From assembly GCA_021846985.1 (NCBI GenBank), contig JAJZVX010000012.1:37122-101121 (forward strand): 64,000 bases of DNA, given 5' to 3'. Under the pieces are notes generated by a model. That model was not told where the DNA came from, ran no database searches, and saw only the letters and a list, made by a program, of their open reading frames with translations. Position 1 is the first letter of the stretch, and each line of letters opens with the position of its first letter. This document shows, in pieces, positions 8,712 through 17,154 of this stretch. This DNA comes from Acidobacteriota bacterium. GTDB lineage: Bacteria > Acidobacteriota > Terriglobia > Terriglobales > Acidobacteriaceae. A program made the position numbers and the translations under genes.

Positions 8712-10055
8712 TTACTTGCCTGGGTCCACAAGCGCCTGGTAGACCAGAGGACGGCTTTCGGATTCGATGTTGGGACTTGCCGGACCCATCATGCGCTGGA
8801 ACATGCCCACAAAGACGATGTCGTTTGCAGGATCGACCCAGAACCACGTTCCCGCCACCCCGCCCCACGCAAACGAGCCTTTGCCCTCGATCAGATTGGC
8901 CTCCAGGGGATCGAACGCTACCGCCCCGGTGTAGCCGTAGCCGAAGCCCGGCCGCATGTGCATCACGCCAATGCCAAACCGCCCATCAAGCAGCGAGGAG
9001 GCCAGATGGTTCGCCATCATCAGCTTCACCGTCAACGGCGCCAGAATACGCTTGCCGCCCAGTTCCCCGCCGTTCAGAAGCATCTGCCCAAAGCGGAAAT
9101 AGTCCCCGGTCGACGAGACCATGCCTCCGCCGCCCATGGGCATCGCGGGCTCGGTTCTGTACATGCGGGAGAGACCGCCGCCGGTCGGATCGGCGACCAG
9201 CTCGCCATGCGGCCCGGTCACATAAAGCTGCGCAAAGCGGCCGCGCTTGGCCGCCGGAACGTAAAAGTCGGCATCCCTCATTCCCAGCGGATTGAAGATA
9301 TGGTCGCGCACAAATTGCGGCAGCGTCTGCCCGGATAGCTTCTCGATAATGTACCCATCGATATCCATCGAGACGCTGTAGACCCATCTGGTCCCGGGCT
9401 GGTAAAGCAGCGGAATCGTCGCCAGCCGGTCGACAAAATCCTCCAGGTTCCGGGACGCGAACACCTTCTTCTCGGCCATCATCTTGTCGACCGGCGTATC
9501 CCCGAAGATGCCGTAGGTGAATCCGGCCGTGTGGGTCATCAGCTCGCCCATCGTCGGCGGATGAACCGGGTCTTCCAGAATCATCTTGCCGCCGGCGTCG
9601 AGTTTCTTGAAGACCTTCAGGTGCGCGAACTGCGGAATGAACTTCGCGATAGGGTCCGAGGGCAGCCACTTGCCCTCTTCATAGAGGATCATCATGGCCA
9701 CGCCGATGATCGGCTTGGTCATGGAGAAATCGCGGAAGATGGCGTCCCTGGTCATAGGCTTGCCGGCTTCCATGTCGCTGTCGCCATAGGCGCGGAAGTC
9801 CACGATCTTGCCGTGACGGGCCAGCAGGGTCACGATGCCGGCTACCTGCTTCTTGTCCACCGTCTCCCGCAGCGCCGCATGCAGCCGCTCCAGCCGCTGG
9901 CGGGAAAAGCCCACCGACTCCGGTTTCACCTCCGCCATGCTCAGCGCCGCCTGCGGCTCCGGCGCCGCCTGCGCCACGGCCGTTTCCCAGCCGCACGCGC
10001 ACATCACCCCGGCCAGCGCCATCCGCGCCGCCCACCGCCGCCCATGGATATTCAT
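8712..10055 (-). CDS. Exported serine hydrolase, class C beta-lactamase fold
   Basis: A 447-aa protein with a signal peptide (residues 1-29) and a full penicillin-binding-protein/beta-lactamase domain. The nucleophile motif is S111-M-T-K114. A Tyr-Ser-Val motif stands where Tyr-x-Asn is found in true AmpC enzymes, and GGVAGT is in the position of the KTG box. These replacements favour an esterase or peptidase of the EstB/family VIII type over an antibiotic-hydrolysing lactamase. GAGGAGG precedes the ATG. It is on the same strand as the esterase downstream, with a gap of about 200 bases. Confidence 0.87.
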   Translation of the reverse strand: MNIHGRRWAARMALAGVMCACGWETAVAQAAPEPQAALSMAEVKPESVGFSRQRLERLHAALRETVDKKQVAGIVTLLARHGKIVDFRAYGDSDMEAGKPMTRDAIFRDFSMTKPIIGVAMMILYEEGKWLPSDPIAKFIPQFAHLKVFKKLDAGGKMILEDPVHPPTMGELMTHTAGFTYGIFGDTPVDKMMAEKKVFASRNLEDFVDRLATIPLLYQPGTRWVYSVSMDIDGYIIEKLSGQTLPQFVRDHIFNPLGMRDADFYVPAAKRGRFAQLYVTGPHGELVADPTGGGLSRMYRTEPAMPMGGGGMVSSTGDYFRFGQMLLNGGELGGKRILAPLTVKLMMANHLASSLLDGRFGIGVMHMRPGFGYGYTGAVAFDPLEANLIEGKGSFAWGGVAGTWFWVDPANDIVFVGMFQRMMGPASPNIESESRPLVYQALVDPGK

Positions 10056-10105
10056 TGGCCCTCCTCGTTGCAGGGGATTTCGTTCCAGAACGCTTTCGGC
10101 CTTTT

Positions 10106-10924
10106 CTATTTCAGGTATTCAACATTGCCGTCCACGCTGATGGCCTGGCCGGAGATGTTGTGGCCGGCCGGCGAGCAGAGAAAGAGGCAGGTTAATGCCA
10201 CGTCGTCCGCGGTGACCATACGCCGCAGCGAGATTCTCTTCAGGTAGTCCTCGCGCATGGCCGCTTCCGTCACGCCGGCCATCTCCGCGCGGGCGCGGAT
10301 GACTCCGTCCATGCGCGGCCCTTCCACGATGCCGGGCAGAATGGCGTTCACCCGGATGTCCTCGGGGCCAAGCTCCATGGCCAGCGTCTGCACCATGCCC
10401 ACAATGCCCCATTTGGTTGCGCTGTAAGGCGTGCGAAACGGCAGCCCCAGCCGCCCGGCCACGGAAGAGATGCAGATGACGTTGGCGTTCTTCGACTCGC
10501 GCAGCAGCGGCACGCCGTAATGCAGGCAGCGATACTGACCGCCCAGGTTCACGTCGATGGTGCGCTGCCAGTCCTTCTCCGCGATGGCATCCACCCCGGC
10601 GGTGGGTCCGGCAATCCCCGCGCAGTTCACCAGCACGTCGAGCCCGCCGAATTGCGCGCCCTGGATCTCGAACAGCGCCGCGACCTGCTTTTCGTTTGCC
10701 ACGTCGGCCCTGGTCGCCTGGACTGCGGGAAAGCGCTCGCGGAATGCTGCCAGCGCGGCCTCGTCCATGTCGCAGATGTGAACCCTGGCGCCCGTCTCCA
10801 CGAACGCGGAAGCAATGGCCGATCCAATGCCGGAGGCTCCGGCCGTCACCAGCACGCGCAGCCCCGCCTGGGGGCACAACCGTTCCTTGTAGCTCATTTC
10901 TGTCTCCGCTCCCGCTTGTTTCAT
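10106..10924 (-). CDS. SDR-family dehydrogenase, BKACE cassette
   Basis: A 272-aa classical short-chain dehydrogenase/reductase. The Rossmann motif TAGASGIG is at residues 27-34, NCAG near 100-103, the catalytic Ser in ISSVAG near 153-154, and Y167-SAT-K171. It is 28 bases downstream of the BKACE gene on the same strand, so probably co-transcribed. A likely role is oxidation of a beta-hydroxy acid to the beta-keto acid cleaved by BKACE; this is an inference from context. The ATG at 10924 has GGAAGGGG close upstream; an internal ATG at 10897 is an alternative. Confidence 0.87.
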   Translation of the reverse strand: MKQAGAETEMSYKERLCPQAGLRVLVTAGASGIGSAIASAFVETGARVHICDMDEAALAAFRERFPAVQATRADVANEKQVAALFEIQGAQFGGLDVLVNCAGIAGPTAGVDAIAEKDWQRTIDVNLGGQYRCLHYGVPLLRESKNANVICISSVAGRLGLPFRTPYSATKWGIVGMVQTLAMELGPEDIRVNAILPGIVEGPRMDGVIRARAEMAGVTEAAMREDYLKRISLRRMVTADDVALTCLFLCSPAGHNISGQAISVDGNVEYLK

Positions 10925-10952
10925 TGCCCCTTCCGGGTTACATGCGCGTTCA

Positions 10953-11894
10953 TCAGTCGAAGCGAACGTTCTCCGCGCCCTTCAACTGCAACATCTCCCG
11001 CGCCTCCGCAGGCGTGGCGATCTCGTAGGAAAGCTCCTCGATAATGCGGCGGATCTTTCTCACCTGCTCGGCGTTGCTCTTTGCCTTCACGCCGGGGCCC
11101 AGATAGAGATTGTCTTCAAGGCCGCAGCGAACGTTGGCGCCCAGGATGGCGCCCATGGTCAGCACCGCCATCTGGTGGCGTCCGGCGCCCAGCACGGACA
11201 TCTGGTAGCTGTCGCGGCCAAAAAGCCGGTCCGCCGTCGAACGCATGACAAACAGGTTCTCGGCATCCGAGCCCAGCCCGCCCAGAATGCCAAAGATCGC
11301 CTGGATAAACAGCGGCGGCTTGATGATCTGGCGATCGACAAAATAGGCCAGGTTATAGAGCTGGCCCACGTCGTAGCACTCCAGCTCGAAACGCGTGCCG
11401 CCTTCGCCCAGGTTGCGCAGAATGTACTCGATGTCGGCGAAGGTGTTTTTGAAGACCAGATCCTTCATGCCTTCCACCTTCTCCTTTTCCCACGCATACT
11501 GCCACTGGGTGATCCGTTCGGCTATGGGATGAATGGAAAAGTTCATCGAGCCCATATTCAGCGAGCACATCTCCGGCTTCACCGTCATCGGGTAGGCGAG
11601 CCGCTCCTCGATCTTCATCTGCGTGCTGCCGCCGGTGGTGATGTTGATGACCGCCTTGGTGCGCCGGGACAATTCCGGGCAGATCATCCCGTAGTGCGCC
11701 GGATCGCCCGACGGCCGCCCGTTCTCGGGATGCCGGGCGTGTAGGTGCAGAATGGCCGCCCCGGCTTCGGCAGCCTCCACGGCGCTCTCCACGATCTGCG
11801 CGGGAGTGGCGGGAAGATACTCCGACATGGTTGGGGTGTGCACCGAGCCGGTAATGGCGCAGGAAATAATGATTTTGCGATTGTTTTTTGTCAT
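10953..11894 (-). CDS. BKACE-family beta-keto acid cleavage enzyme
   Basis: A 313-aa protein of the DUF849/Kce family. These zinc enzymes condense a beta-keto acid with acetyl-CoA to give acetoacetate and a new acyl-CoA. The metal-binding H50-x-H52 (AILHLHARH) is present, and the N-terminus KIIISCAITGSVHTPTMS is typical. The ATG at 11894 is chosen because it begins the conserved region; 11930 is an upstream alternative. The substrate is unknown: family members act on 3-keto-5-aminohexanoate, dehydrocarnitine and other keto acids. Acetoacetate could be taken up by the CoA-transferase and thiolase encoded across the regulator gene. A phased TGTCCG repeat lies 71-97 bases upstream. Confidence 0.9.
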   Translation of the reverse strand: MTKNNRKIIISCAITGSVHTPTMSEYLPATPAQIVESAVEAAEAGAAILHLHARHPENGRPSGDPAHYGMICPELSRRTKAVINITTGGSTQMKIEERLAYPMTVKPEMCSLNMGSMNFSIHPIAERITQWQYAWEKEKVEGMKDLVFKNTFADIEYILRNLGEGGTRFELECYDVGQLYNLAYFVDRQIIKPPLFIQAIFGILGGLGSDAENLFVMRSTADRLFGRDSYQMSVLGAGRHQMAVLTMGAILGANVRCGLEDNLYLGPGVKAKSNAEQVRKIRRIIEELSYEIATPAEAREMLQLKGAENVRFD

Positions 11895-11964
11895 TTGGGG
11901 TCGCGGCCTTGTGAAGAACCGATTCATCATAGGAAGCGCCGAACCCGGTGCGACAGGTTCCCGG

Positions 11965-11991
11965 CGGACATGTTCATGTCGTTTTCGGACA
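11965..11991 (-). promoter_or_regulatory. Putative AraC-regulator binding site upstream of BKACE gene
   Basis: Read on the minus strand, TGTCCGAAAACGA starts at 11991 and a second TGTCCG starts at 11970, a direct repeat with exactly 21-base spacing (two helical turns). The same arrangement occurs at 13066-13094 before the thiolase operon. It lies 71-97 bases upstream of the BKACE start, in the gap downstream of the AraC-type regulator gene. AraC-family proteins bind phased direct repeats, so this is a candidate operator for the neighbouring regulator. Confidence 0.65.
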
Positions 11992-12029
11992 TCGCCGCCG
12001 CGCCATTCCGCTCGCCGCCCACGGCCTTC

Positions 12030-13052
12030 TCACGAGCGATAGCGCGCAGGCGTGCTGCCCGTCCAGCGGCGGAAGGCGTGACGGAAATTCGCCGCCTCGC
12101 TGAAACCCACCAACTCCGAGATGTCTTCCGTGCTGAGCTTGGTGGAGCGCAGATACTCCTTGGCCAGATTGAAGCGTACGTCGTCGAGAATCTGCGTAAA
12201 CGAGGCGCCCTCGGCATGAAGTTTGCGATGGAGCGTGCGCACCGTGGTGGCCAGCCGCGCCGCCACCTCCTCCATGGTGGGCGAGTGCCCGGGCGTCGAG
12301 GCGATGATCTGGTACACCTCGCCGGCCACGCCGTTGGAGGTCTTCACTTCGCCCAGAATGCGGTCGCAGGTCTCGCGCATGATCTTCGCGGTGAGGCCGT
12401 GGGCCATGTGCGGCTTTTCGGCGAGGATGGTCTTCGGATAAGAAAGCTCCGTGGTGGACTGTCCGAAACGCACCGGGCACCCCAGATACCGCTTGTAGAG
12501 ATGCGTGTGCGCCGGCGCCGGGTACGAGAGCTGCGCGTGCATGGGCTGGCAGCGGCCGCGCTCCACCACGTCTCTCAGGTGCGTCGCCAGTTGCGTCAAA
12601 TGCTGTTCCATAAGAAAGCGCGTCAGCTCTTCCGGATACGTCATGGCCGCATTCATGGCCAGAATCCAGGTGGCGCAGCCTTTGGCCTCGCGCCAGGACA
12701 TGGAAAGCAGCGGCGTGGCCAGTTGGTGATACTTCACCGCCACATGAAAGTACTCGCGAATGGTGGGACTGCACACCAGCGCGAATCCGTACATCCCATA
12801 GGCCGACAACGGAATGCGGCTGCCCACGCGGAAAGGAGTTTCGGGGTCCTTCGTCAGGCGCAAGGCGTTATGGCAGACGGTGATGTACTGGTGGACCGAG
12901 GTGAGCGTCTCCGGATTGGTCAGACTCTCCGGTGACAGGCCGGAGCCCGCCAGGCTCGCCTCCGGCGCGATGCCCTGCTCGCTGAGAACTGCAACCAGAG
13001 CCTCGACCTTGTAAGGCGCGTATCGCTTTTCGTTCCAAAGGGGAAGTGGCAT
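12030..13052 (-). CDS. AraC-family transcriptional regulator
   Basis: A 340-aa protein with an N-terminal ligand-sensing domain of the Arabinose_bd/OruR type (residues ~25-215) and a C-terminal AraC double helix-turn-helix (about 240-340). The second includes [22 protein letters not shown], the usual AraC signature end. It is transcribed away from the thiolase operon and towards the BKACE gene. Two copies of a 21-base-phased TGTCCG repeat, one before each arm, are likely its operators. It probably senses the cassette's substrate or a CoA or keto-acid intermediate; this is inferred. Confidence 0.9.
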   Translation of the reverse strand: MPLPLWNEKRYAPYKVEALVAVLSEQGIAPEASLAGSGLSPESLTNPETLTSVHQYITVCHNALRLTKDPETPFRVGSRIPLSAYGMYGFALVCSPTIREYFHVAVKYHQLATPLLSMSWREAKGCATWILAMNAAMTYPEELTRFLMEQHLTQLATHLRDVVERGRCQPMHAQLSYPAPAHTHLYKRYLGCPVRFGQSTTELSYPKTILAEKPHMAHGLTAKIMRETCDRILGEVKTSNGVAGEVYQIIASTPGHSPTMEEVAARLATTVRTLHRKLHAEGASFTQILDDVRFNLAKEYLRSTKLSTEDISELVGFSEAANFRHAFRRWTGSTPARYRS

Positions 13053-13065
13053 AACGGCAAAGCCA

Positions 13066-13094
13066 TGTCCGAAACGAACATTCTTGTGTCCGAA
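13066..13094 (+). promoter_or_regulatory. Putative AraC-regulator binding site upstream of thiolase operon
   Basis: TGTCCGAA occurs at 13066-13073 and again at 13087-13094, a perfect 8-base direct repeat with 21-base period in the intergenic region between the divergent AraC regulator (13052) and thiolase (13198). The stretch after the first copy (ACGAACAT) also resembles the BKACE-side site. Orientation is towards the thiolase operon, as expected for activation. It also lies just upstream of the regulator's own start, so autoregulation is possible. Confidence 0.68.
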
Positions 13095-13197
13095 TGAAAC
13101 CTACTTCCTGTCATTGTGCCTCAGTAGGATTCCGTTTTGGAAGAGGCTTGTGTCTTCTCCTGCAGGCTCGGGCCCATGTGGCCCGGAAGGAAATCTT

Positions 13198-14370
13198 ATG
13201 TCCACTTTCGTCATTACGGCCGCGAAGCGCACCGCCATCGGAGCCTTTCAGGGCGCTCTCAAGGATACTTCCGCGGTTGACCTCGGCGTCATCGCCACCC
13301 AGGCAATCCTCCCCGGCCTTCCGGTCAACGAGATCGCCGATGTGATCGCCGGCAACGTGTTGCAGGCGGGCAGCGGCATGAATCCAGCCCGTCAAATCGC
13401 CTTGAAATCCGGCCTGCCCCATCACGTGACCGCGCAGACCGTTAACCGCGTTTGCGGCAGCGGCCTGCAGGCGGTGGTCACGGCGCTCCAGGGGCTGCAA
13501 TGCGGCGACGGCCAGCTCTACCTTGCCGGCGGCACGGAAAATATGTCGCGCGCGCCTTATCTTTTGCCCCAGGCACGCGCCGGCTACCGCTATGGCCATG
13601 GCGAGCTGATCGACAGCGCCCTCAGCGAAGGCCTTACCGATCCCACCCTGGGCTGCGCTATGGGCATCACCGCGGAGAACGTGGCCGAGCAGTTTGGCAT
13701 TACCCGCGAGGAGCAGGATGCCTTCGCGCTCGAAAGCCAGATGCGCACGGCCCGGGCGCTGCGCGAAGGGGAGTTTGCCGAGGAGATTGTTCCCGTTGCC
13801 GTCAAAACCAGGAAGGGCGTGGTGGAGTTCGCCACGGACGAGCATCCGCGTCCGGATTCGAATGCGGAGGCCCTGGCGCGGTTGAAGCCGGCCTTCAAGC
13901 CGAACGGAACCGTGACCGCAGGAAACGCCTCCGGACTGAACGACGGCGCGGCCATGCTGGCGGTCGCCACTGAAGACTTCGCGCGCCATCATGGGCTGCC
14001 GGTGCTGGCGCGCGTCCTCTCCTACGGACTGGCCGGGATCGATCCCGCCGTCATGGGACTTGGACCCGCCGCGGCCGTACCCATCGCCCTCAACAAGGCC
14101 GGCCTCTCCGCCGCCCAGATCGACCTCTTCGAGTTGAACGAAGCCTTTGCGGCGCAGTCGATCGCCGTCATTCGCCAGCTCAATCTCGATCCAAACAAGG
14201 TGAATGTGAGCGGCGGTGCCATTGCCCTCGGACATCCCATCGGAGCCTCCGGAGCGCGCGTGCTGGTCACGCTGATCCATGCCTTGCGCAGGCTCGGCAA
14301 GCGCTACGGCGTGGCCAGCCTCTGCATCGGCGGCGGCATGGGCATCGCCGTCGCAATCTCCGCCGAATAA
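13198..14370 (+). CDS. Acetyl-CoA acetyltransferase (thiolase)
   Basis: A 390-aa thiolase. The nucleophile is C86 in [15 protein letters not shown] carries the catalytic His, and a C-terminal CIGGGMG carries the second Cys. The ATG at 13198 follows GGAAGGAAAT. In this operon it most likely splits acetoacetyl-CoA into two acetyl-CoA, finishing the breakdown of acetoacetate made by BKACE. Length and motifs fit a biosynthetic/degradative acetoacetyl-CoA thiolase; a 3-ketoadipyl-CoA thiolase-like role cannot be ruled out. Confidence 0.92.
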   Translation: MSTFVITAAKRTAIGAFQGALKDTSAVDLGVIATQAILPGLPVNEIADVIAGNVLQAGSGMNPARQIALKSGLPHHVTAQTVNRVCGSGLQAVVTALQGLQCGDGQLYLAGGTENMSRAPYLLPQARAGYRYGHGELIDSALSEGLTDPTLGCAMGITAENVAEQFGITREEQDAFALESQMRTARALREGEFAEEIVPVAVKTRKGVVEFATDEHPRPDSNAEALARLKPAFKPNGTVTAGNASGLNDGAAMLAVATEDFARHHGLPVLARVLSYGLAGIDPAVMGLGPAAAVPIALNKAGLSAAQIDLFELNEAFAAQSIAVIRQLNLDPNKVNVSGGAIALGHPIGASGARVLVTLIHALRRLGKRYGVASLCIGGGMGIAVAISAE

Positions 14371-14442
14371 GCAATCGCGCCGGCCGCCTGCTCGCCGGCG
14401 AACAAAACAGGGAACGGCCGCGCCCCAAGGAGCGTGAATCGA

Positions 14443-15147
14443 GTGGACAAGGTTATCAACTCTCCCGATGCAGCGGTGGCGGATTTGCGCGACGGCATGA
14501 CCGTGATGCTGGGCGGCTTCGGCCTGTGCGGGATCCCCGAAAACCTGATTGCGGCGCTGATCCGCAAGGGCCTCAAAGGCCTGCACACCATCAGCAACAA
14601 CATGGGCGTGGACGGTTTCGGCATGGGCCTGATGCTGGAGGCGGGCATGATTGCCTCGCACATCGGCAGCTACGTGGGCGAAAACCGGCTGCTTGAAAAG
14701 CTCGTGATCGCCGGCCAGCTCGACCTGACCCTGGTTCCGCAGGGGACGCTGGCCGAGCGGATTCGCGCCGGCGGCGCGGGCATCCCGGCCTTCTATGTCC
14801 CCGCCGGCGTGGGCACCGTCGTTGCCGAAAGCAAAGAGGTCCGCGAGTTCGACGGCAAAGCCTATCTCATGGAGCGCGGCCTGCGCGCCGATGTCGCGCT
14901 GGTGAAGGCCTGGAAGGCCGACCGGCACGGCAATCTCGTCTACCGCATGACGGCCCGCAACTTCAACCCTGCCATGGCGACGGCCGCCGACCTGACCATC
15001 GCCGAGGTGGAAGAGATTGTGGAGCCGGGCCAGTTGAACCCGGACGAGATCGTCACGCCGGGTATCTATGTTGACAGGGTCGTCGCCGGACCCGAGTACA
15101 AGAAGCCCGTCGAGGGACGCTTTATCAAGGAGCATGCGCAGCCATGA
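14443..15147 (+). CDS. scoA: 3-oxoacid CoA-transferase subunit A
   Basis: A 234-aa family I CoA-transferase alpha subunit. The N-terminus GGFGLCGIPENLI and YRMTARNFNPAMATAA are characteristic of succinyl-CoA:acetoacetate CoA-transferase subunit A (ScoA/AtoD). GTG 14443 is chosen because AAGGAG ends 10 bases before it; GTG 14434 would leave only one base of spacing. It should work with the beta subunit at 16053-16715 to activate acetoacetate, or another keto acid, to its CoA ester. It overlaps the next SDR gene by 4 bases. The intervening SDR between subunits A and B is unusual. Confidence 0.9.
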   Translation: MDKVINSPDAAVADLRDGMTVMLGGFGLCGIPENLIAALIRKGLKGLHTISNNMGVDGFGMGLMLEAGMIASHIGSYVGENRLLEKLVIAGQLDLTLVPQGTLAERIRAGGAGIPAFYVPAGVGTVVAESKEVREFDGKAYLMERGLRADVALVKAWKADRHGNLVYRMTARNFNPAMATAADLTIAEVEEIVEPGQLNPDEIVTPGIYVDRVVAGPEYKKPVEGRFIKEHAQP

Positions 15148-15998
15148 CAGCAAACAATCTTGCATTCCCGGAACCTCCGTTCACGCTCAGCGGTAAATCC
15201 GCCATCGTGACGGGAGCAGGAAGGGGCATTGGACGGGCCATCGTGCAGCGGCTCGCCGCCGCCGGCGCCAGCGCGCTCATCTGCGACCTCGATGGCGAGG
15301 CCTTGCGCCAGACGCAGGCCTCGGTGCGGGCTCCCGCATGCGTGGCCACGGTGCAGGGCGACCTGATGGATCCAGTTTTTCCGCAACAGGTTGTGGATGC
15401 GGCGCTGCAGAACTTTCATGCTATCGACATCGTGGTGAATTGCGCCGGCTTCAGTTGGGACGGCGTCATCCAGAAGACCACCGACGAGCAGTTCCTGGCC
15501 ATGCTCAACATCCACGTTGTCGCGCCCTTCCGCCTGCTGCGCGCCGCTTCCGCCTACCTGCGCGAAACCGCCAAGCAGGAGATCGCCCAAGGCCGTCGCA
15601 CCATGCGCAAAGTCGTCAACATCACCTCCATCTCCGGCACGGACGGAAACCCGGGCCAGGCGGGCTACTCCGCCGGCAAGGCCGGCGTCATCGGCCTGAC
15701 CAAAACGCTGGCCAAGGAGTGGGGACGCTACAACATCAATGTCAACGCCGTCGGCTTCGGCCTCATCCAGACGCGCATGACCCAGCCGCTCACGCACGAG
15801 GGCACCATCAGCATGGCGGGCCGCGAGATTCCCATCGGCGTGCAGCCAGCGATGCTCGATTCCATGGCCGCCGCCTGTCCGCTGGGGCGCATCGGCACGC
15901 CCGAAGAGGCCGCCGGCGCCGTCCTCTTCTTCTGCTCCCCGCTGTCGGACTACGTAACCGGCGAAGTGCTCATCTGTGGCGGCGGATTCCATTTCTAG
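15144..15998 (+). CDS. SDR-family dehydrogenase (FabG-like) between CoA-transferase subunits
   Basis: A 284-aa classical SDR. TGAGRGIG is at residues 23-30, NCAG at 99-102, a Ser in NITSISG, and Y175-SAG-K179. The C-terminus VTGEVLICGGGFHF resembles the VTGQ..DGG end of FabG-type enzymes. It starts inside the scoA stop codon (ATGA overlap), so it belongs to the same transcript. It may oxidise a 3-hydroxyacyl-CoA or beta-hydroxy acid to the keto form; the substrate is unknown. It is the second SDR in this cassette, which suggests two alcohol oxidation steps or two stereoisomers. Confidence 0.86.
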   Translation: MTANNLAFPEPPFTLSGKSAIVTGAGRGIGRAIVQRLAAAGASALICDLDGEALRQTQASVRAPACVATVQGDLMDPVFPQQVVDAALQNFHAIDIVVNCAGFSWDGVIQKTTDEQFLAMLNIHVVAPFRLLRAASAYLRETAKQEIAQGRRTMRKVVNITSISGTDGNPGQAGYSAGKAGVIGLTKTLAKEWGRYNINVNAVGFGLIQTRMTQPLTHEGTISMAGREIPIGVQPAMLDSMAAACPLGRIGTPEEAAGAVLFFCSPLSDYVTGEVLICGGGFHF

Positions 15999-16052
15999 CG
16001 CGCCTGCTCGCGCCTGCAGCCCGGTTCCGGCGGAGATCCGGGGACAAGGAGA

Positions 16053-16715
16053 ATGAAGTTGAACGGAAAAGAACTCATCGCCCGGCGCATTGCCCGCGAA
16101 CTCAAAGACGGCTTTTATGTCAATCTCGGCATCGGCCTGCCCACCACCGTCGCCGCCTTTGTGCCGCCCGGCATCGAGGTCGTCCTGCAATCGGAAAACG
16201 GCCTGCTGGGCATCGGCCCGCCACCCGCCCAGGACGAGGAAGATCCCGATCTGATCAATGCCGGCAAGCAGCCGGTAACCCTTCTGCCCGGTTCGAGCTT
16301 TTTTTCGAGCGATCAGTCGTTTGCCATGATCCGCGGCGGCCACATGAACATGAGCATTCTGGGAGCGATGCAGGTTTCCTGCCGCGGCGACCTGGCCAAC
16401 TGGACCATTCCCGGAAAGATGGTGAAAGGCATGGGCGGCGCCATGGACCTGGTGGCCAGCGCCCCGCATGTGGTGGTGGCCACGGAACACAATACCAAAG
16501 ACGGCGGCTTCAAGATCGTCGAGGCGTGCTCGCTGCCGCTCACGGGCAAGGGTGTGGTGCATGATATCGTGACCGAACTCGGCTGGTTCCACGTCTCCGC
16601 CGCAGGTCTGGTGATGACCGAGATCGCCGAAGGCGTGACGAAGGAAGCCGTCGCGCAACGAACCGGCTGCCCGGTGCACTTTGCCGCCGGTCTGCGCCCC
16701 ATGCTCCCCTTCTAA
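16053..16715 (+). CDS. scoB: 3-oxoacid CoA-transferase subunit B
   Basis: A 220-aa family I CoA-transferase beta subunit. The catalytic glutamate is E48 in QSENGLLG; NLGIGLPT and HMNMSILGAMQV are family signatures. GGGGACAAGGAG stands before the ATG. It pairs with scoA at 14443. The reaction is transfer of CoA from succinyl-CoA (or another acyl-CoA) to acetoacetate. In a BKACE setting, the acyl-CoA released by BKACE could itself be the donor, which would recycle the CoA. It is the last gene of the plus-strand operon and converges on the ORP-like minus-strand genes. Confidence 0.91.
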   Translation: MKLNGKELIARRIARELKDGFYVNLGIGLPTTVAAFVPPGIEVVLQSENGLLGIGPPPAQDEEDPDLINAGKQPVTLLPGSSFFSSDQSFAMIRGGHMNMSILGAMQVSCRGDLANWTIPGKMVKGMGGAMDLVASAPHVVVATEHNTKDGGFKIVEACSLPLTGKGVVHDIVTELGWFHVSAAGLVMTEIAEGVTKEAVAQRTGCPVHFAAGLRPMLPF

Positions 16716-16769
16716 AGACCATTGCACCGACCGCCACAGACGTCCCTCTCGAGCAGTGCAATCAGCCCC

Positions 16770-17108
16770 TTAGTGATCGCAGGTGTTTTCTCCCGTAATC
16801 AGGCTTCCGGCAAGATAGTCCGCCACCAGCTTCTCGGGCGGCTCGGCGGGCGCGCCGACGATGACCTGGATGCCCTGCTGAGCGAAGAGCCCATGGGCGC
16901 GCTGCCCCATGCCGCCGGCAAGGATCATATTGACGCCTCTTTCGGCCAGCCACGGAGGCAGCAGGCCCGGCTGATGGGGTGGCGCATCGATGTCCTCGCG
17001 GCGAAGAAGCTTCTTTTCCGAAGCCTCCACATCGACAAGGGCAAAGCGTTCGCAGTGGCCAAAGTGCATGGCCAGTCTTCCGTCCGCAAGTGGAATGGCA
17101 ATTTTCAC
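16770..17108 (-). CDS. NifX/ORP-fold cofactor-binding protein
   Basis: A 112-aa protein of the dinitrogenase FeMo-cofactor-binding fold (PF02579 type), a ribonuclease-H-like domain also found in NifX, NifB C-termini and the Desulfovibrio orange protein. It begins KIAIPLADGRLAMHFGHCERFAL and has the conserved ILAGGMGQRA. GTG 17108 is chosen because AAGGGAG lies upstream and MKIAIP is the family start; ATG 17171 would overlap nothing useful. It ends TGENTCDH. It is the last gene of the minus-strand ORP-like operon, 46 bases after the DUF364 gene. Likely binds or inserts a metal-sulfur cluster. Confidence 0.88.
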   Translation of the reverse strand: MKIAIPLADGRLAMHFGHCERFALVDVEASEKKLLRREDIDAPPHQPGLLPPWLAERGVNMILAGGMGQRAHGLFAQQGIQVIVGAPAEPPEKLVADYLAGSLITGENTCDH

Positions 17109-17154
17109 GATTCTGCTCCCTTGAGTGTTGGAGTCGCCGGCCACAGCCGCGAAC

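Noticed and set aside
8712..10055. Antibiotic-resistance beta-lactamase
   Set aside because: The Tyr-x-Asn and KTG boxes are replaced, which points to a general serine hydrolase or esterase of the same fold.
13111..15165. 684-codon open frame on the minus strand across the thiolase and scoA genes
   Set aside because: It is antisense to two genes with clear active-site motifs. Its composition (His, Gly, Arg-rich) is that of a shadow frame in GC-rich DNA, and it has no ribosome-binding site.
16721..16763. ATTGCAC ... GTGCAAT inverted repeat between the scoB and NifX-like 3' ends
   Set aside because: The arms are 28 bases apart, with no T-run and no enhancer-like spacing. Probably chance, although the half-sites resemble the UAS.
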